The notes under the pieces were generated by a model. That model was given only the letters and a program-made list of their open reading frames with translations. It made no database searches and had not been told where the DNA came from. From Planctomycetota bacterium (lineage in GTDB: Bacteria; Planctomycetota; UBA11346), in the NCBI GenBank assembly GCA_024641365.1, contig JAHEDF010000018.1, forward strand, positions 1-19,353: a DNA stretch of 19,353 nucleotides, in the 5' to 3' direction. Below, piece after piece: positions 7,552 through 15,704 of the stretch; within the stretch, counting starts at the first letter, position 1, and each line of letters opens with the position of its first letter. Position numbers and translations under genes: made by a program.

Positions 7552-8073
7552 CTAAGATGCCTGACTGTCATTAAGCGCTTTTTGCACCTGTATTATAGTC
7601 GACTCTAAATATTCATTGGTAGCTGTCGCGGTGACCTTGGGCAATTGTGCCTGGGCCGCTGCAATAAATGCTGCTGCCTGTTTAATATCTTTAGCCAGAA
7701 TACTGGCATATGCTGAAACCACATAACCATGTCCACAATTTATTGCGGGTAATTGCTTCTCTTCACATAACTCGCGACATTTGCGACTATAAAATTGACA
7801 TGTATCTTGTAACCCTGCTCGATAGGCAACAGTAGCAATTTGCCAATACGCCAAAGCGATAATATCCGGCATGCAATCGTCGCGTTTAGTCCAATGCCAT
7901 AATGACGCTTGCGCCGCAGCAAACATTGCCGTTATATCTGCCTCTGAAATCGTTTCATTGCGTAAAAGGTGATAACATTCGTTATAGGCCGATATTGAAA
8001 AATTCGCATGCGCATGTTGACTATCAAATGCTTTTGCTGCTAGTGCTTTCATAACGTCATCGCGTTCGTTCAC
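7552..8073 (-). CDS. Conserved-looking cytoplasmic protein, unknown function
   Basis: The frame opens at a GTG at 8103, but a GTG at 8073 has AGAGGGGG upstream at suitable distance and gives 173 aa; a later ATG (8052) is also possible. No signal peptide or membrane segment. The product is almost wholly helical and Ala-rich with aromatic/Cys positions: FSISAYNECYHLLR, AAAQASLWHWTKRDD, LAYWQIATVAYRAGLQDTCQFYSRKCRELCEE, then GHGYVVSAYASILAKDIKQAAAFIAAAQAQL. The spacing of helix pairs resembles TPR-like or tetratricopeptide-type scaffolds, which suggests protein binding rather than catalysis. It follows the 992-aa exported protein gene by about 110 nt on the same strand and may be cotranscribed with it. 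I do not recognise the family. Confidence 0.7.
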   Translation of the reverse strand: MNERDDVMKALAAKAFDSQHAHANFSISAYNECYHLLRNETISEADITAMFAAAQASLWHWTKRDDCMPDIIALAYWQIATVAYRAGLQDTCQFYSRKCRELCEEKQLPAINCGHGYVVSAYASILAKDIKQAAAFIAAAQAQLPKVTATATNEYLESTIIQVQKALNDSQAS

Positions 8074-8182
8074 GGCATGGCCCCCTCTGCGCTTTAATTT
8101 CACCCGCTTTCTTATGTCGCAATGTCATTTTTGAAAGTAGCGCAATTATAAACGCACTTACTCTAATGCGCAGAAATGACCT

Positions 8183-11161
8183 TTACGGAATATTTTTTTC
8201 CGGTTTCTCTGCGGCGTCCGAAGCAGGTTTTTCAACGGCAGGTTTAATTTCTACCTGCACGCGTAAACCAATATCTTGACCCCGATCGCGTCTCATTGAA
8301 GGCACAATAAGCACACGTCCAGGTTCTAACGGATCTTCTGCTTTTGCTTTATTGCGCACTAATAATTGCTGCCGCCCGACCCATTCCTGAGAGGCGATGC
8401 TATCCCAGGTGTCTCCTTCAAGAACGGTAACACGTCGTTCGCCTGGTTGCAGCTCGGGATCACGTGGGGGATCAGGTAGTTTCTCAAAGCTAATTCCTAT
8501 TTGCGCGCTGCTGATGGTGCGCATTACTATTTCATAACCCGGCGTCTTAGGCTCTGCTACGCTCACATTTTTATCGCCCCACGAATTAGCCGAACTTTCC
8601 ATCGTCATCCAATGTTCATTCCAACGATAGGTTCCCCCGAGAGGGCAAACTGGCTTAACGCCCCACCAGAGTTCATGTAAAACTACGGGATCTGGATCGG
8701 GAAATAATTTATGCCACTCATTTAAAATAGCAGCCGTGTCATAGCTCTGATAGGACGGCGGATTACTGCCCAAATCAAAATTACTTAAAAAATCTAACGC
8801 CCTTAGCAAACGTGGTGTTATTGTTAGTACAGCTTGCTGGTTTGCTACTGGCGACTCACTCTTTTCCGAATTTGCTGCTGCATTTGCTCGGCGCTTTTCA
8901 ATGCGTTCAATAACATGTTTAATAACGGCATCTGAAAACGTAAAAGTTAATCCTTCAGGTGCCGCTAAGTACAAAATTTGTGGTTGTGCATTTTCCATAC
9001 CAATCGAACGCAAGCCATCTGGTGTTGGGGTTATACGGACATAACTCAATTCGCCGTGTTGCACCGTTTCCCATTTCAACATGTTCGGAACCATTTGATC
9101 TATAAAGGCTCGCGCTGCTGTCATAAAAGTTGTCAGTCCTAGTGGATTTCGTACCGATACATGTACGGCTAGCGGTAATCGCGACCAAAATTTTTCAAAA
9201 ATTTCCGATTCATCTAATTCCTTAGCTGCTTTTAATATTTCGTCCCACACTGGATCATCATCAACGTACAAAGACACGTGCGTGCCAAGCCAGGACAGCG
9301 GTTTTGCTAAACCACCTAAAGGAGCTGAAGAAACGTTATTAATTTTTTTTGCCATTTCACTATCTGGATCGAGTGCAAACACCACATGTAATAATGAATC
9401 GTGCGCGTCACCATCCGTAAACGAAATACGAGTATTACCAACCATATTAATTATATCTTGGTAATCGCTGCCAACCGCTAATGGCAATACACTCAAATCA
9501 AATGCCATACCATTATTGGGACGACTACTAATACATAACGCAATAGGATCCAATGCTCCACGCCAACTACGTTCGTAATTTCGTAAAAAGCGCCGATAGG
9601 AACCGGCTTCTTCTTCAGTGACCTTGGTAATGCCAAGTTCTGCGATGGGCGTCATAAAATGAAGTGACCCATATGAGGACGAACGCACCCCACGAGCATC
9701 AACCGACATCACGCCTAAATCGGTGTTATCGCCGGTAGGCTGCCAATTCGCAGGGCAACCTGCGTAAATCCATTCCGTTTGTAAATTTGCTAATCGCATA
9801 GCCGCTCGTTGTCGTAGTGCATCACCAATACGATTGTCTGCATCACACCAACGGCGAATGGTCGCATCACTAATGACGGCTAAAGCTAATTCATCCTTAT
9901 TATTTAAATTATAGCGATGGCGGAAAAAACGCATCTCTGGTTCCTCTGCCAATGCTGTTCTTTTTTTTGCTCGTAATGCGGCATAGGCATCTAATTGAAC
10001 TTTAGAATTGGTGACCAACACCACATCGCCATCAATTAATACATAGCTGGACATGCTGCGATCAGCGCTAACTGCCCCTTGCCATGCAAGTGTACCCGCA
10101 ATTCCACTCTCTAATTTTGCGCCAGCTGCGACCATCGCATTACGACGTACGGTTAAATAGGCATTTAATACCTGCACTTGTTTTGCATATAATAAGACAC
10201 CCACATCACTGCCCATGCGCAGAAACGGATCTGAGCCCGTTATGGCAACGGCTTCTATTACTTGCCCACCTAAGCGTTTTGAAATTTCATTCAATTCGAG
10301 TCCCAATTGTTTTTGATAACGTTTCAGGAGACCGGCGTCTTCTGCGCGTCCCATTCCAAGTTGTAGCGGACCGGCAAGTAACGAGTCTCCTTGTTCCGTG
10401 ATTGTTTGCAGCGCAGCAAAAGAGCGCACAAAAAGCGCATATTGATCCCCTGGAACATGTGCGGCTAATAAATCAATGGACGCAGCTGCCGCTTGATCAG
10501 GTAGTAATTTATCCCACGCCACTGGTCGTGTGGTTATGCGCGGGAGTTTTGTGACCGGTACCGTTGGGATACCGTCGCTTACACGCACCCGACGATCAAA
10601 TTGTAGATTTTCATGTAAGGCCGTTGTGCCACTGAATAAATCTAAAAGCCCATCGTTTCTTTGATTACGACGGTTATTCTCTTCCGGTTCCTCGTCATTT
10701 GTTGCTGCGGTAAATCCGCGATTACGGAAATGCCACCACGCTTGCGCTCCGCGATCTTTTGTGCCAGGTATAATGTGTCCAGAGTCTGCGCCTGTGTGGG
10801 TTATAAAATAATCAACATAATCACGCGATAATTTATGATAGATTTCTTCGCCGTCAGGCGCTGCGGTTATTATTGCCGCCGATAACGAAAAAGTGACTCG
10901 ATATACGTTGTCTTCATCTTCGTCTTTCATGTAAGCAACCACACCCGTCACATCGATTGCGGACGGAATTCGCACCGCCATTACTGGTGGCGTGCTGTCT
11001 TGATCAATGAAAGCATCCCCTGCGGACAGCCCGATGTACGTAATAGAGGCTTCACCTGGAAGCGGTGAATCGAACGATACCTGACTGAGCGGGATTGCTT
11101 TAATTACTGCCCCATAGCTCACTGAAACGCAGAAAATCAGTGCGAAAATGACTCTAAGCAT
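8183..11161 (-). CDS. Large exported protein with C-terminal LysM domain, unknown function
   Basis: A 992-aa protein starting with a signal peptide (MLRVIFALIFCVSVSYGA, cleavage near residue 17-18). GGGAG 7 nt upstream supports the start. Most of it (about 20-850) matches nothing I can name; it alternates strands and helices, with an Asn/Glu/Arg-rich linker near 155-170 (DEEPEENNRRNQRND). Near residue 835 there is CPLGGTYRWNEHW, similar to the CPxGGxY motif near the C-termini of many prepilin-like and planctomycete/verrucomicrobial exported proteins. Residues about 908-955 form a LysM module (VTVLEGDTWDSIASQEW, then LLVRNKAK, PLEPGRVLIVP), which usually binds peptidoglycan or GlcNAc polymers. 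A Lys/Glu/Pro/Ala tail follows. It is likely a periplasmic wall-associated protein. The 173-aa gene downstream may be cotranscribed. Confidence 0.85.
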   Translation of the reverse strand: MLRVIFALIFCVSVSYGAVIKAIPLSQVSFDSPLPGEASITYIGLSAGDAFIDQDSTPPVMAVRIPSAIDVTGVVAYMKDEDEDNVYRVTFSLSAAIITAAPDGEEIYHKLSRDYVDYFITHTGADSGHIIPGTKDRGAQAWWHFRNRGFTAATNDEEPEENNRRNQRNDGLLDLFSGTTALHENLQFDRRVRVSDGIPTVPVTKLPRITTRPVAWDKLLPDQAAAASIDLLAAHVPGDQYALFVRSFAALQTITEQGDSLLAGPLQLGMGRAEDAGLLKRYQKQLGLELNEISKRLGGQVIEAVAITGSDPFLRMGSDVGVLLYAKQVQVLNAYLTVRRNAMVAAGAKLESGIAGTLAWQGAVSADRSMSSYVLIDGDVVLVTNSKVQLDAYAALRAKKRTALAEEPEMRFFRHRYNLNNKDELALAVISDATIRRWCDADNRIGDALRQRAAMRLANLQTEWIYAGCPANWQPTGDNTDLGVMSVDARGVRSSSYGSLHFMTPIAELGITKVTEEEAGSYRRFLRNYERSWRGALDPIALCISSRPNNGMAFDLSVLPLAVGSDYQDIINMVGNTRISFTDGDAHDSLLHVVFALDPDSEMAKKINNVSSAPLGGLAKPLSWLGTHVSLYVDDDPVWDEILKAAKELDESEIFEKFWSRLPLAVHVSVRNPLGLTTFMTAARAFIDQMVPNMLKWETVQHGELSYVRITPTPDGLRSIGMENAQPQILYLAAPEGLTFTFSDAVIKHVIERIEKRRANAAANSEKSESPVANQQAVLTITPRLLRALDFLSNFDLGSNPPSYQSYDTAAILNEWHKLFPDPDPVVLHELWWGVKPVCPLGGTYRWNEHWMTMESSANSWGDKNVSVAEPKTPGYEIVMRTISSAQIGISFEKLPDPPRDPELQPGERRVTVLEGDTWDSIASQEWVGRQQLLVRNKAKAEDPLEPGRVLIVPSMRRDRGQDIGLRVQVEIKPAVEKPASDAAEKPEKNIP

Positions 11162-11577
11162 GGAAAATCTCCCTTTTTGGCCGTTATATGTACGATCTTA
11201 AGATAGCAAACGAATACTTACATATGGTTATTCCCTTTAGTTATTCTCCTGCCCAGGGGACGAAACAATCTGTTTAGCATCTTATCTTTAAAGCGGGATC
11301 ACTCAGAGTCTTACTTTTAAACTTCGCTGTACATGAGAGAGGTCATGAAATTCAGGGCCTATTATCAATAAATTCATTCTTAATTTTGCAATTACAGCTG
11401 TGAATATCTCACATTACTATAAAATTATGACCATTGTTACTGAACTGAGAGATCATTTATTTTTTCAGAATGTGTCAGAAATAGGAAGTCTAATGTCATA
11501 GATGCTATTTCTAATATACCGTAGCTACCTAGGATAATTTAAAGCAACTCTCTACTTACAATGCAAGGATGCTGACT
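11162..11577. other. Divergent intergenic region, 416 nt
   Basis: The gap separates the divergently transcribed 992-aa protein and the SASA esterase, so it should hold both promoters. A weak minus-strand promoter is listed separately. On the plus side TATAAA at 11418-11423 has no well-spaced -35. Two small palindromes, GTAGCTAC and CCTAGG, sit at 11521-11533. No open frame over 20 codons with a ribosome binding site was seen, and no convincing RNA structure. Confidence 0.6.
11183..11210 (-). promoter_or_regulatory. Possible promoter of the 992-aa protein gene
   Basis: On the minus strand TTTGCT (11210-11205) and TATAAC (11188-11183) are 16 nt apart, about 20 nt upstream of the ATG at 11161. 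The -35 is weak, and the implied leader is very short. Confidence 0.28.
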
Positions 11578-13248
11578 ATGCCTACAAAACGCTGTATTAT
11601 ATTAAAATTCCTATTTTTAATTGTTGCTCATAATCTCCTGGCGCTACCAATAGCTGCTGCTGATAACAAAAATGATAACAAAACAGTCCGCATTTTCATT
11701 TTTGCTGGTCAATCAAATATGGAGGGAGCAGATTCTCGTATTAGCGATATAAAACGTTATCCTCCATTTATCGGATTGGATTCACCACAGAACAAAGTGT
11801 TATTTTCCTATAGTATCGGACGTGAAAATAAAATGACCTCGAATGGTTGGGTTGAACTTCAATCAGTAAATAATTTCGTTGGGCCCGAACTTAGTTTCGC
11901 CCGAAAAGTCGCCCAAGAAACAAAGGCCCCTATTGCGATTATTAAATGTGCCGCTGGCGGCACCACGCTTGGTGAAGATTGGAACCCTGAAAATCCAGGC
12001 GGTTTTAAATTATACCCTATCGCCAAACAATTAATAATGTCGTCGTTAGCCGATTTAGATAAAAGGAAAATACCTTATCGCATAGAAGGGTTTATGTGGC
12101 ATCAGGGTGAAAATGACATGTTTAACGGCGAATTTAGAACTAATTATGGAAATAATCTAAAAAACTTTATCGCTCAATGGCGTCAAGATCTTAAAATGCC
12201 CAATCTGCATTTTTATATTGGTGAATTGTGTACGAAATCTGTCTGGGGTATGGATAACCGCTTCAATATGTACGCCATACGTACTGGTCAAAAATCTGTT
12301 ACGGAATCAGATCCTTTGGCTACTTACATACCAACGTCACATGACGCAATGGAAACAGATGACAGTACTGGACTACACTATCACTATGGGACATTAGGAC
12401 AGTTGGAACATGGCGTGAATTATGCCGATGCTTATCTCAAGACCATTAATAAGCATGCGCAGGTCAAGCGTCCTTTAATCAAATGGCCATACAAAGAACG
12501 AACCCCTGTAAAATTATTCATTTTAGCAGGTCACCGTAATATGGAAGGAGAGCGAGCCTTTACCCAAGAACTTGCCTCGCTTCCCGACGGAAAAATACTT
12601 TTAAAAGACAACCAGAAAATTGCCTATAAATATAATGTCGGTGGTGGCTATAAAATTTCAGATGGTTGGGAACCCCTTGGACCCGCTGGTTTTTATGACA
12701 CCTTTGGACCTGAGCTCAGTTTTGCCGCCACCTTACAAAGTAAGATAAGAGACAACATTGCCATCGTTAAATTCACCCACAGCGGCTCACAAATTAATGA
12801 CTGGACTCCAGAAGGCACACAGGCGACAGAGCGTAATTTATACCCGCAGTTCATTCGCTTTATTCAAGAGTCCATAGATCAACTGACGGCAAAAGGACAT
12901 CACGTTGAACTAACTGGCATATTTTATCATCTCGGCGAAAATGACACAGCCTTTTCAGAAAATCGCTCAAAGGCAGCAAAATGGTTATCCGCTATTGTCA
13001 AGCAAAGTCGCCAGGATTTAGGTGTCCCAACATTAAAATGGTTTATTAGCCAACAACCACCAGCTGATGAAAAAGATCTAAATACTATTGATGTGACAAA
13101 AAATATTGAAGAAGCAGCATCCGCTGATCGAGATTTCATTCACATAAAACTATTTAATCTTCCACCACAACCTGATAAATTGGTCATTACTACCGCCGGC
13201 ATTGTGCAGATTGGTGAATTCTTAGCTCTCAGTTATTTAAAAAATTAG
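11578..13248 (+). CDS. Exported tandem SASA-domain carbohydrate esterase (second domain degenerate)
   Basis: The ATG at 11578 is preferred over the one at 11569 because AAGGA (11565-11569) lies 8 nt upstream. It opens a 556-aa protein with a signal peptide (residues 1-28, FLFLIVAHNLLALPIAAA). Two domains of the SASA/DUF303 family follow (SGNH-type esterases, including sialate O-acetylesterases and CE6 acetyl xylan esterases). Domain 1 (about 37-290) has the nucleophile Ser46 in GQSNM, GPELSFA, CAAGGTTL, WHQGEND at 174-180, and DSTGLH with the catalytic Asp262/His267. Domain 2 (about 311-556) repeats the frame with GHRNM (Arg320 replaces Ser), GPELSFA, SGSQIND and YHLGEND, but has no matching DxxH. 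It probably removes acetyl groups from extracytoplasmic glycans with domain 1; domain 2 may bind substrate. It ends convergent with the Ig-like gene, overlapping it by 4 nt. Confidence 0.9.
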   Translation: MPTKRCIILKFLFLIVAHNLLALPIAAADNKNDNKTVRIFIFAGQSNMEGADSRISDIKRYPPFIGLDSPQNKVLFSYSIGRENKMTSNGWVELQSVNNFVGPELSFARKVAQETKAPIAIIKCAAGGTTLGEDWNPENPGGFKLYPIAKQLIMSSLADLDKRKIPYRIEGFMWHQGENDMFNGEFRTNYGNNLKNFIAQWRQDLKMPNLHFYIGELCTKSVWGMDNRFNMYAIRTGQKSVTESDPLATYIPTSHDAMETDDSTGLHYHYGTLGQLEHGVNYADAYLKTINKHAQVKRPLIKWPYKERTPVKLFILAGHRNMEGERAFTQELASLPDGKILLKDNQKIAYKYNVGGGYKISDGWEPLGPAGFYDTFGPELSFAATLQSKIRDNIAIVKFTHSGSQINDWTPEGTQATERNLYPQFIRFIQESIDQLTAKGHHVELTGIFYHLGENDTAFSENRSKAAKWLSAIVKQSRQDLGVPTLKWFISQQPPADEKDLNTIDVTKNIEEAASADRDFIHIKLFNLPPQPDKLVITTAGIVQIGEFLALSYLKN

Positions 13249-14279
13249 CGTCTATTGGGGAGCAATCGCAAGCGGAAGATAAGAAACAAAAATAATAGTA
13301 CCATTACGCCGACACCATTTCCTAAACCGCACTTACCACTTTCTCCTGAATCACCACTAGTAACCGTCGAATCTCCCCCGCCACCACCGCCATCTGAAAC
13401 CCGCACACTTGCCGTAGAACTTTTACCATTAATCGTTGCTGTTACTGTATAAGTGCCATTCGTGTTTCCGGCAGTGAAAACACCGCTACTATTAATCGTT
13501 CCGCCACCCGAAATCGTCCACGTAATTGGCTGAACCGGTGATGAAATCGTATCACCAAATTGATCACGCACCGCGGCCGTAAATGTACGCAAAGCTCCTG
13601 GCCCAACTGTAGCGGTAGCTGGTATCACGCTGACGATAGTTGGCGTTTGTAAAACTCTTACATTTACTGAGCTGGATATTGTGCTCATATTATTTACAGT
13701 TGATGGCTGATTGTCTGCTGATCCTGTAAAGGTATAACTCCCCGCTATTGTAAATTTGGCGGTATTTTCTCTATAGAATGTTCCTTGTTGACTTGTAAAG
13801 GTTACCGGTGCAGGGCCTACCGCCGACCAATAGTAAAGCAAACCGGCATCACCAATACCTGTAACCGGATTATTTTCTTCTGCCCTCATATAGAGGACGG
13901 TCGTCGTGTCTGTGACTGGAGAGGGCGTTGCTTTTGCACTATCTATTATCTTAAGTCCCGCCGGATTTGTATTTTCTCTGATTACTACTCTAGCTGTGGT
14001 TGTTAATCCATTTGCCGCTCTCGCTGTGACCGTAAAAGTCCCATTGGTCGAGCCGGCTGTAAAAACGCCACTCGAATTGATCGTGCCACCGCCAGATACG
14101 CTCCAAGTAAAAACAGCATCTTGTATCAGCGTAAAACCGTCCCGAGCTTGTGCATAAAATGTGCGTGTGGCTCCAGGAGCCATAACAGTAAATGTGGGTT
14201 TTACTGAGACTGCAGTCACAACTGCAGGGAGATACTGAAGCGAAAGACATAAAAGAAAAAGGCAAGTTATGAAACGCAT
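13245..14279 (-). CDS. Exported Ig-like repeat protein with C-terminal sorting tag
   Basis: A 344-aa exported protein. Residues 1-22 are a signal peptide (FITCLFLLCLSLQYLPAV). Two Big-type Ig-like domains (about 24-100 and 215-294) share SGGGTINSSGVFTAG, a bacterial Ig-like core motif; between them (about 105-213) lies a more divergent Ig/PKD-like domain (LLYYWSAVGPAPVTF, AGSYTFTGSA). A poly-Gly/Ser/Asp linker leads to Cys317-Gly-Leu-Gly, a hydrophobic segment (323-335) and a basic end (RLRLLPNRR). That tripartite tail resembles GlyGly-CTERM/MYXO-CTERM-type signals that place proteins at the cell surface through a dedicated protease or sortase-like enzyme. Function is unknown; Ig-like stacks usually serve adhesion or spacing. 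AAGGA 10 nt upstream supports the start. The stop overlaps that of the convergent esterase gene. Confidence 0.85.
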   Translation of the reverse strand: MRFITCLFLLCLSLQYLPAVVTAVSVKPTFTVMAPGATRTFYAQARDGFTLIQDAVFTWSVSGGGTINSSGVFTAGSTNGTFTVTARAANGLTTTARVVIRENTNPAGLKIIDSAKATPSPVTDTTTVLYMRAEENNPVTGIGDAGLLYYWSAVGPAPVTFTSQQGTFYRENTAKFTIAGSYTFTGSADNQPSTVNNMSTISSSVNVRVLQTPTIVSVIPATATVGPGALRTFTAAVRDQFGDTISSPVQPITWTISGGGTINSSGVFTAGNTNGTYTVTATINGKSSTASVRVSDGGGGGGDSTVTSGDSGESGKCGLGNGVGVMVLLFLFLIFRLRLLPNRR

Positions 14280-14382
14280 ATGATTTTTATCCTTGTCGTA
14301 AAATGGTTTTAAATGCGCGCGACTGCCAAACGGCTACAATGAAAAAATGTCAACAGACATAATTTTCTTCAGTAATATAAGA

Positions 14383-14394
14383 TGACAATTGTCA
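14383..14394. promoter_or_regulatory. Perfect 12-bp palindrome, possible operator
   Basis: TGACAATTGTCA is fully self-complementary and sits about 105 nt upstream of the Ig-like gene start. ATGACAATT recurs at 14419-14427, 37 nt away, as a half-site in the same orientation. Such a pair would suit a dimeric repressor or activator, but the surrounding AT-richness makes chance possible. Confidence 0.35.
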
Positions 14395-14512
14395 GCAATA
14401 CCTTTCACATTATTATTAATGACAATTAATAATTTAATAATATTGTGTGATTAACTATAATCGTAAAACAATTAACTACAACCAAAAGGACAAACGGAAA
14501 CTTAACTGTAAT

Positions 14513-14543
14513 ATTTACTAGTCATTGAAAATAACTAGTAAAT
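14513..14543. repeat. Inverted repeat, 10-bp stem with 11-nt loop
   Basis: ATTTACTAGT (14513-14522) and ACTAGTAAAT (14534-14543) are perfect reverse complements. Neither side is followed by a T-run, so a terminator role is unlikely. It may be a protein-binding site or an RNA hairpin. Confidence 0.5.
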
Positions 14544-15049
14544 TAAATCGTTAAACAATAAGGCGCTCCGCCAAGTAGCGCTATACTGATCGTTAAATAA
14601 AATTATTGGCCACGCTAAAAGACCCGTGCCCATTTCATTTTTCTGGCATGTCTGCCATATTCCTACATAAAAACCTCGCATGAAACCATTATTACCACAA
14701 TATGCTGGCAATTAGTATGAGTAATCACGATACGCCCTTCTACTCAAGTGACTTTTTATGCAGTACCACATTAATAAAATCGGTTACATTAATCGCCGTG
14801 CTCAGATGCACAAACCTCTATAAAAGGACTTAATGAGCCCTTGGTGCCAGGACCAGTGTGCTTTAGCGGTTCATGAACATCACTCTAAGACAGATATCTA
14901 ATCAATTATTCAGAGACCCGTTCTCTTGCCTGAAAACCTCTCGCCCTGTTACTCACAGGCAGTGTTTATATTTAGCGACTAACACACTGAGGCATTTTAA
15001 TAATATAATAAAGAAAGAATAATAATTAGCATTCGTCTTTTAACGCCGT

Positions 15050-15087
15050 GTTACAATTGCGTTACAAACAAGCCAAGAAATTATAAC
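15050..15087 (+). promoter_or_regulatory. Possible promoter with twin GTTACAA sites
   Basis: GTTACAA occurs at 15050-15056 and 15061-15067, an 11-nt period that puts both on the same face of the helix. TTGCGT (15057-15062) and TATAAC (15082-15087) could be -35 and -10, with a long 19-nt spacer. It lies about 65 nt upstream of the 137-aa gene. A long spacer plus repeated sites would fit activator dependence, but this is speculative. Confidence 0.3.
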
Positions 15088-15149
15088 ATCATAGCTCTCG
15101 ACCTGATTGCACTCGGCCGAACAGTAACCCATTACATGGAGAAATCCTC

Positions 15150-15563
15150 ATGCCTATCTCTCAATACGCTCGCGCTCTTTCATTACTGGCATTCTTTTTT
15201 TCCTTTGGCATTGCCGCTGATAATTTAAATGCGCCAGCGCAGGCAGAATCTAAAGAGCAAATAATCGCTATTGCCGAAAAAGAACACACCTCGGGCCTTA
15301 TCGAAACGCCAAACGTACAAACATTTGAAACAGAGTGTAATAATAAAAAAGTATTTTCCTTATGGTACAACCCATATTCAGGAAGAGCCGCGTGTCATGC
15401 CTACATATACGAACTAGATGACGGGAAAAATGTCTGGCTACGTAAAAGCGCTAAGATTTATGAGGGCACTCACTTATTAAGCTATGAAAGCAAAAAAGGC
15501 CTGTTAATAATTAAAGACGCCGGAGGGAAGCAAGTGGATTCCTACCCTGGAAAAAATAATTAA
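15150..15563 (+). CDS. Small exported protein, unknown function
   Basis: A 137-aa protein with a signal peptide (MPISQYARALSLLAFFFSFGIAA, cleavage near residue 23) and a GGAG 8 nt before the ATG. The mature part is about 115 aa with two Cys (ECNNKK and RAACHAY, about 18 residues apart within YNPYSGRAACHAYIYELDDG) that could form a disulfide. The C-terminal half reads as beta strands (KNVWLRKSAKIYEG, THLLSYESKKGLLIIKDAGG). The layout suggests a small periplasmic beta protein. I recognise no family. It is convergent with the next gene, and no terminator with a T-run is visible between them. Confidence 0.7.
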   Translation: MPISQYARALSLLAFFFSFGIAADNLNAPAQAESKEQIIAIAEKEHTSGLIETPNVQTFETECNNKKVFSLWYNPYSGRAACHAYIYELDDGKNVWLRKSAKIYEGTHLLSYESKKGLLIIKDAGGKQVDSYPGKNN

Positions 15564-15704
15564 ATCCGGAAACCCATTAGGGTGTAAAATGCAAATAAGT
15601 CATCAATAATCAAAACTCATATTTGCCGATATTCCATCATCCCAAGAAGCTTTATCTGAAGAATTCTTAATCAAATTCCTTCGCAACTTCATGTTCATTC
15701 ATTT

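Larger units (their letters stand above)
14280..15149. other. Gene-poor AT-rich interval, about 870 nt
   Basis: No convincing gene was found. Two short frames exist (48 codons at 14535-14681 minus, 38 codons at 14717-14833 plus), neither with a Shine-Dalgarno. Structure seen: a 12-bp perfect palindrome at 14383-14394 with a half-copy at 14420-14427, a 10-bp-stem hairpin at 14513-14543, direct repeats of ATCGTTAAA at 14547-14555 and 14589-14597, and a 5-bp stem TGGCA/TGCCA at 14644-14657. A perfect TTGACA on the minus strand (14353-14348) lacks a fitting -10. The interval should hold the promoters of the Ig-like gene (left) and the 137-aa gene (right). Confidence 0.6.

Noticed and set aside
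8183..8215. CGGAA/TTCCG hairpin at the end of the 992-aa gene as a terminator
   Set aside because: Stem of only 5 bp with an A/T loop and no T-run on the minus strand.
13255..14265. Several open frames on both strands overlapping the Ig-like gene
   Set aside because: They are reflections of the repetitive Ser/Thr/Gly-rich coding sequence and carry no start signals or domains of their own.
14547..14597. GTTAAAC and GTTAAAT around a small hairpin, like an integron attC site
   Set aside because: Both cores are in the same orientation; an attC needs an inverted RYYYAAC at the other end. No integrase or cassette array is present.
14535..14681. 48-codon minus-strand frame
   Set aside because: No Shine-Dalgarno, no recognisable domain, and a repeated LFND that comes from the ATCGTTAAA DNA repeat; length is within chance.
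14717..14833. 38-codon plus-strand frame starting MSNHDTPFY
   Set aside because: No ribosome binding site and no recognised sequence; likely chance.
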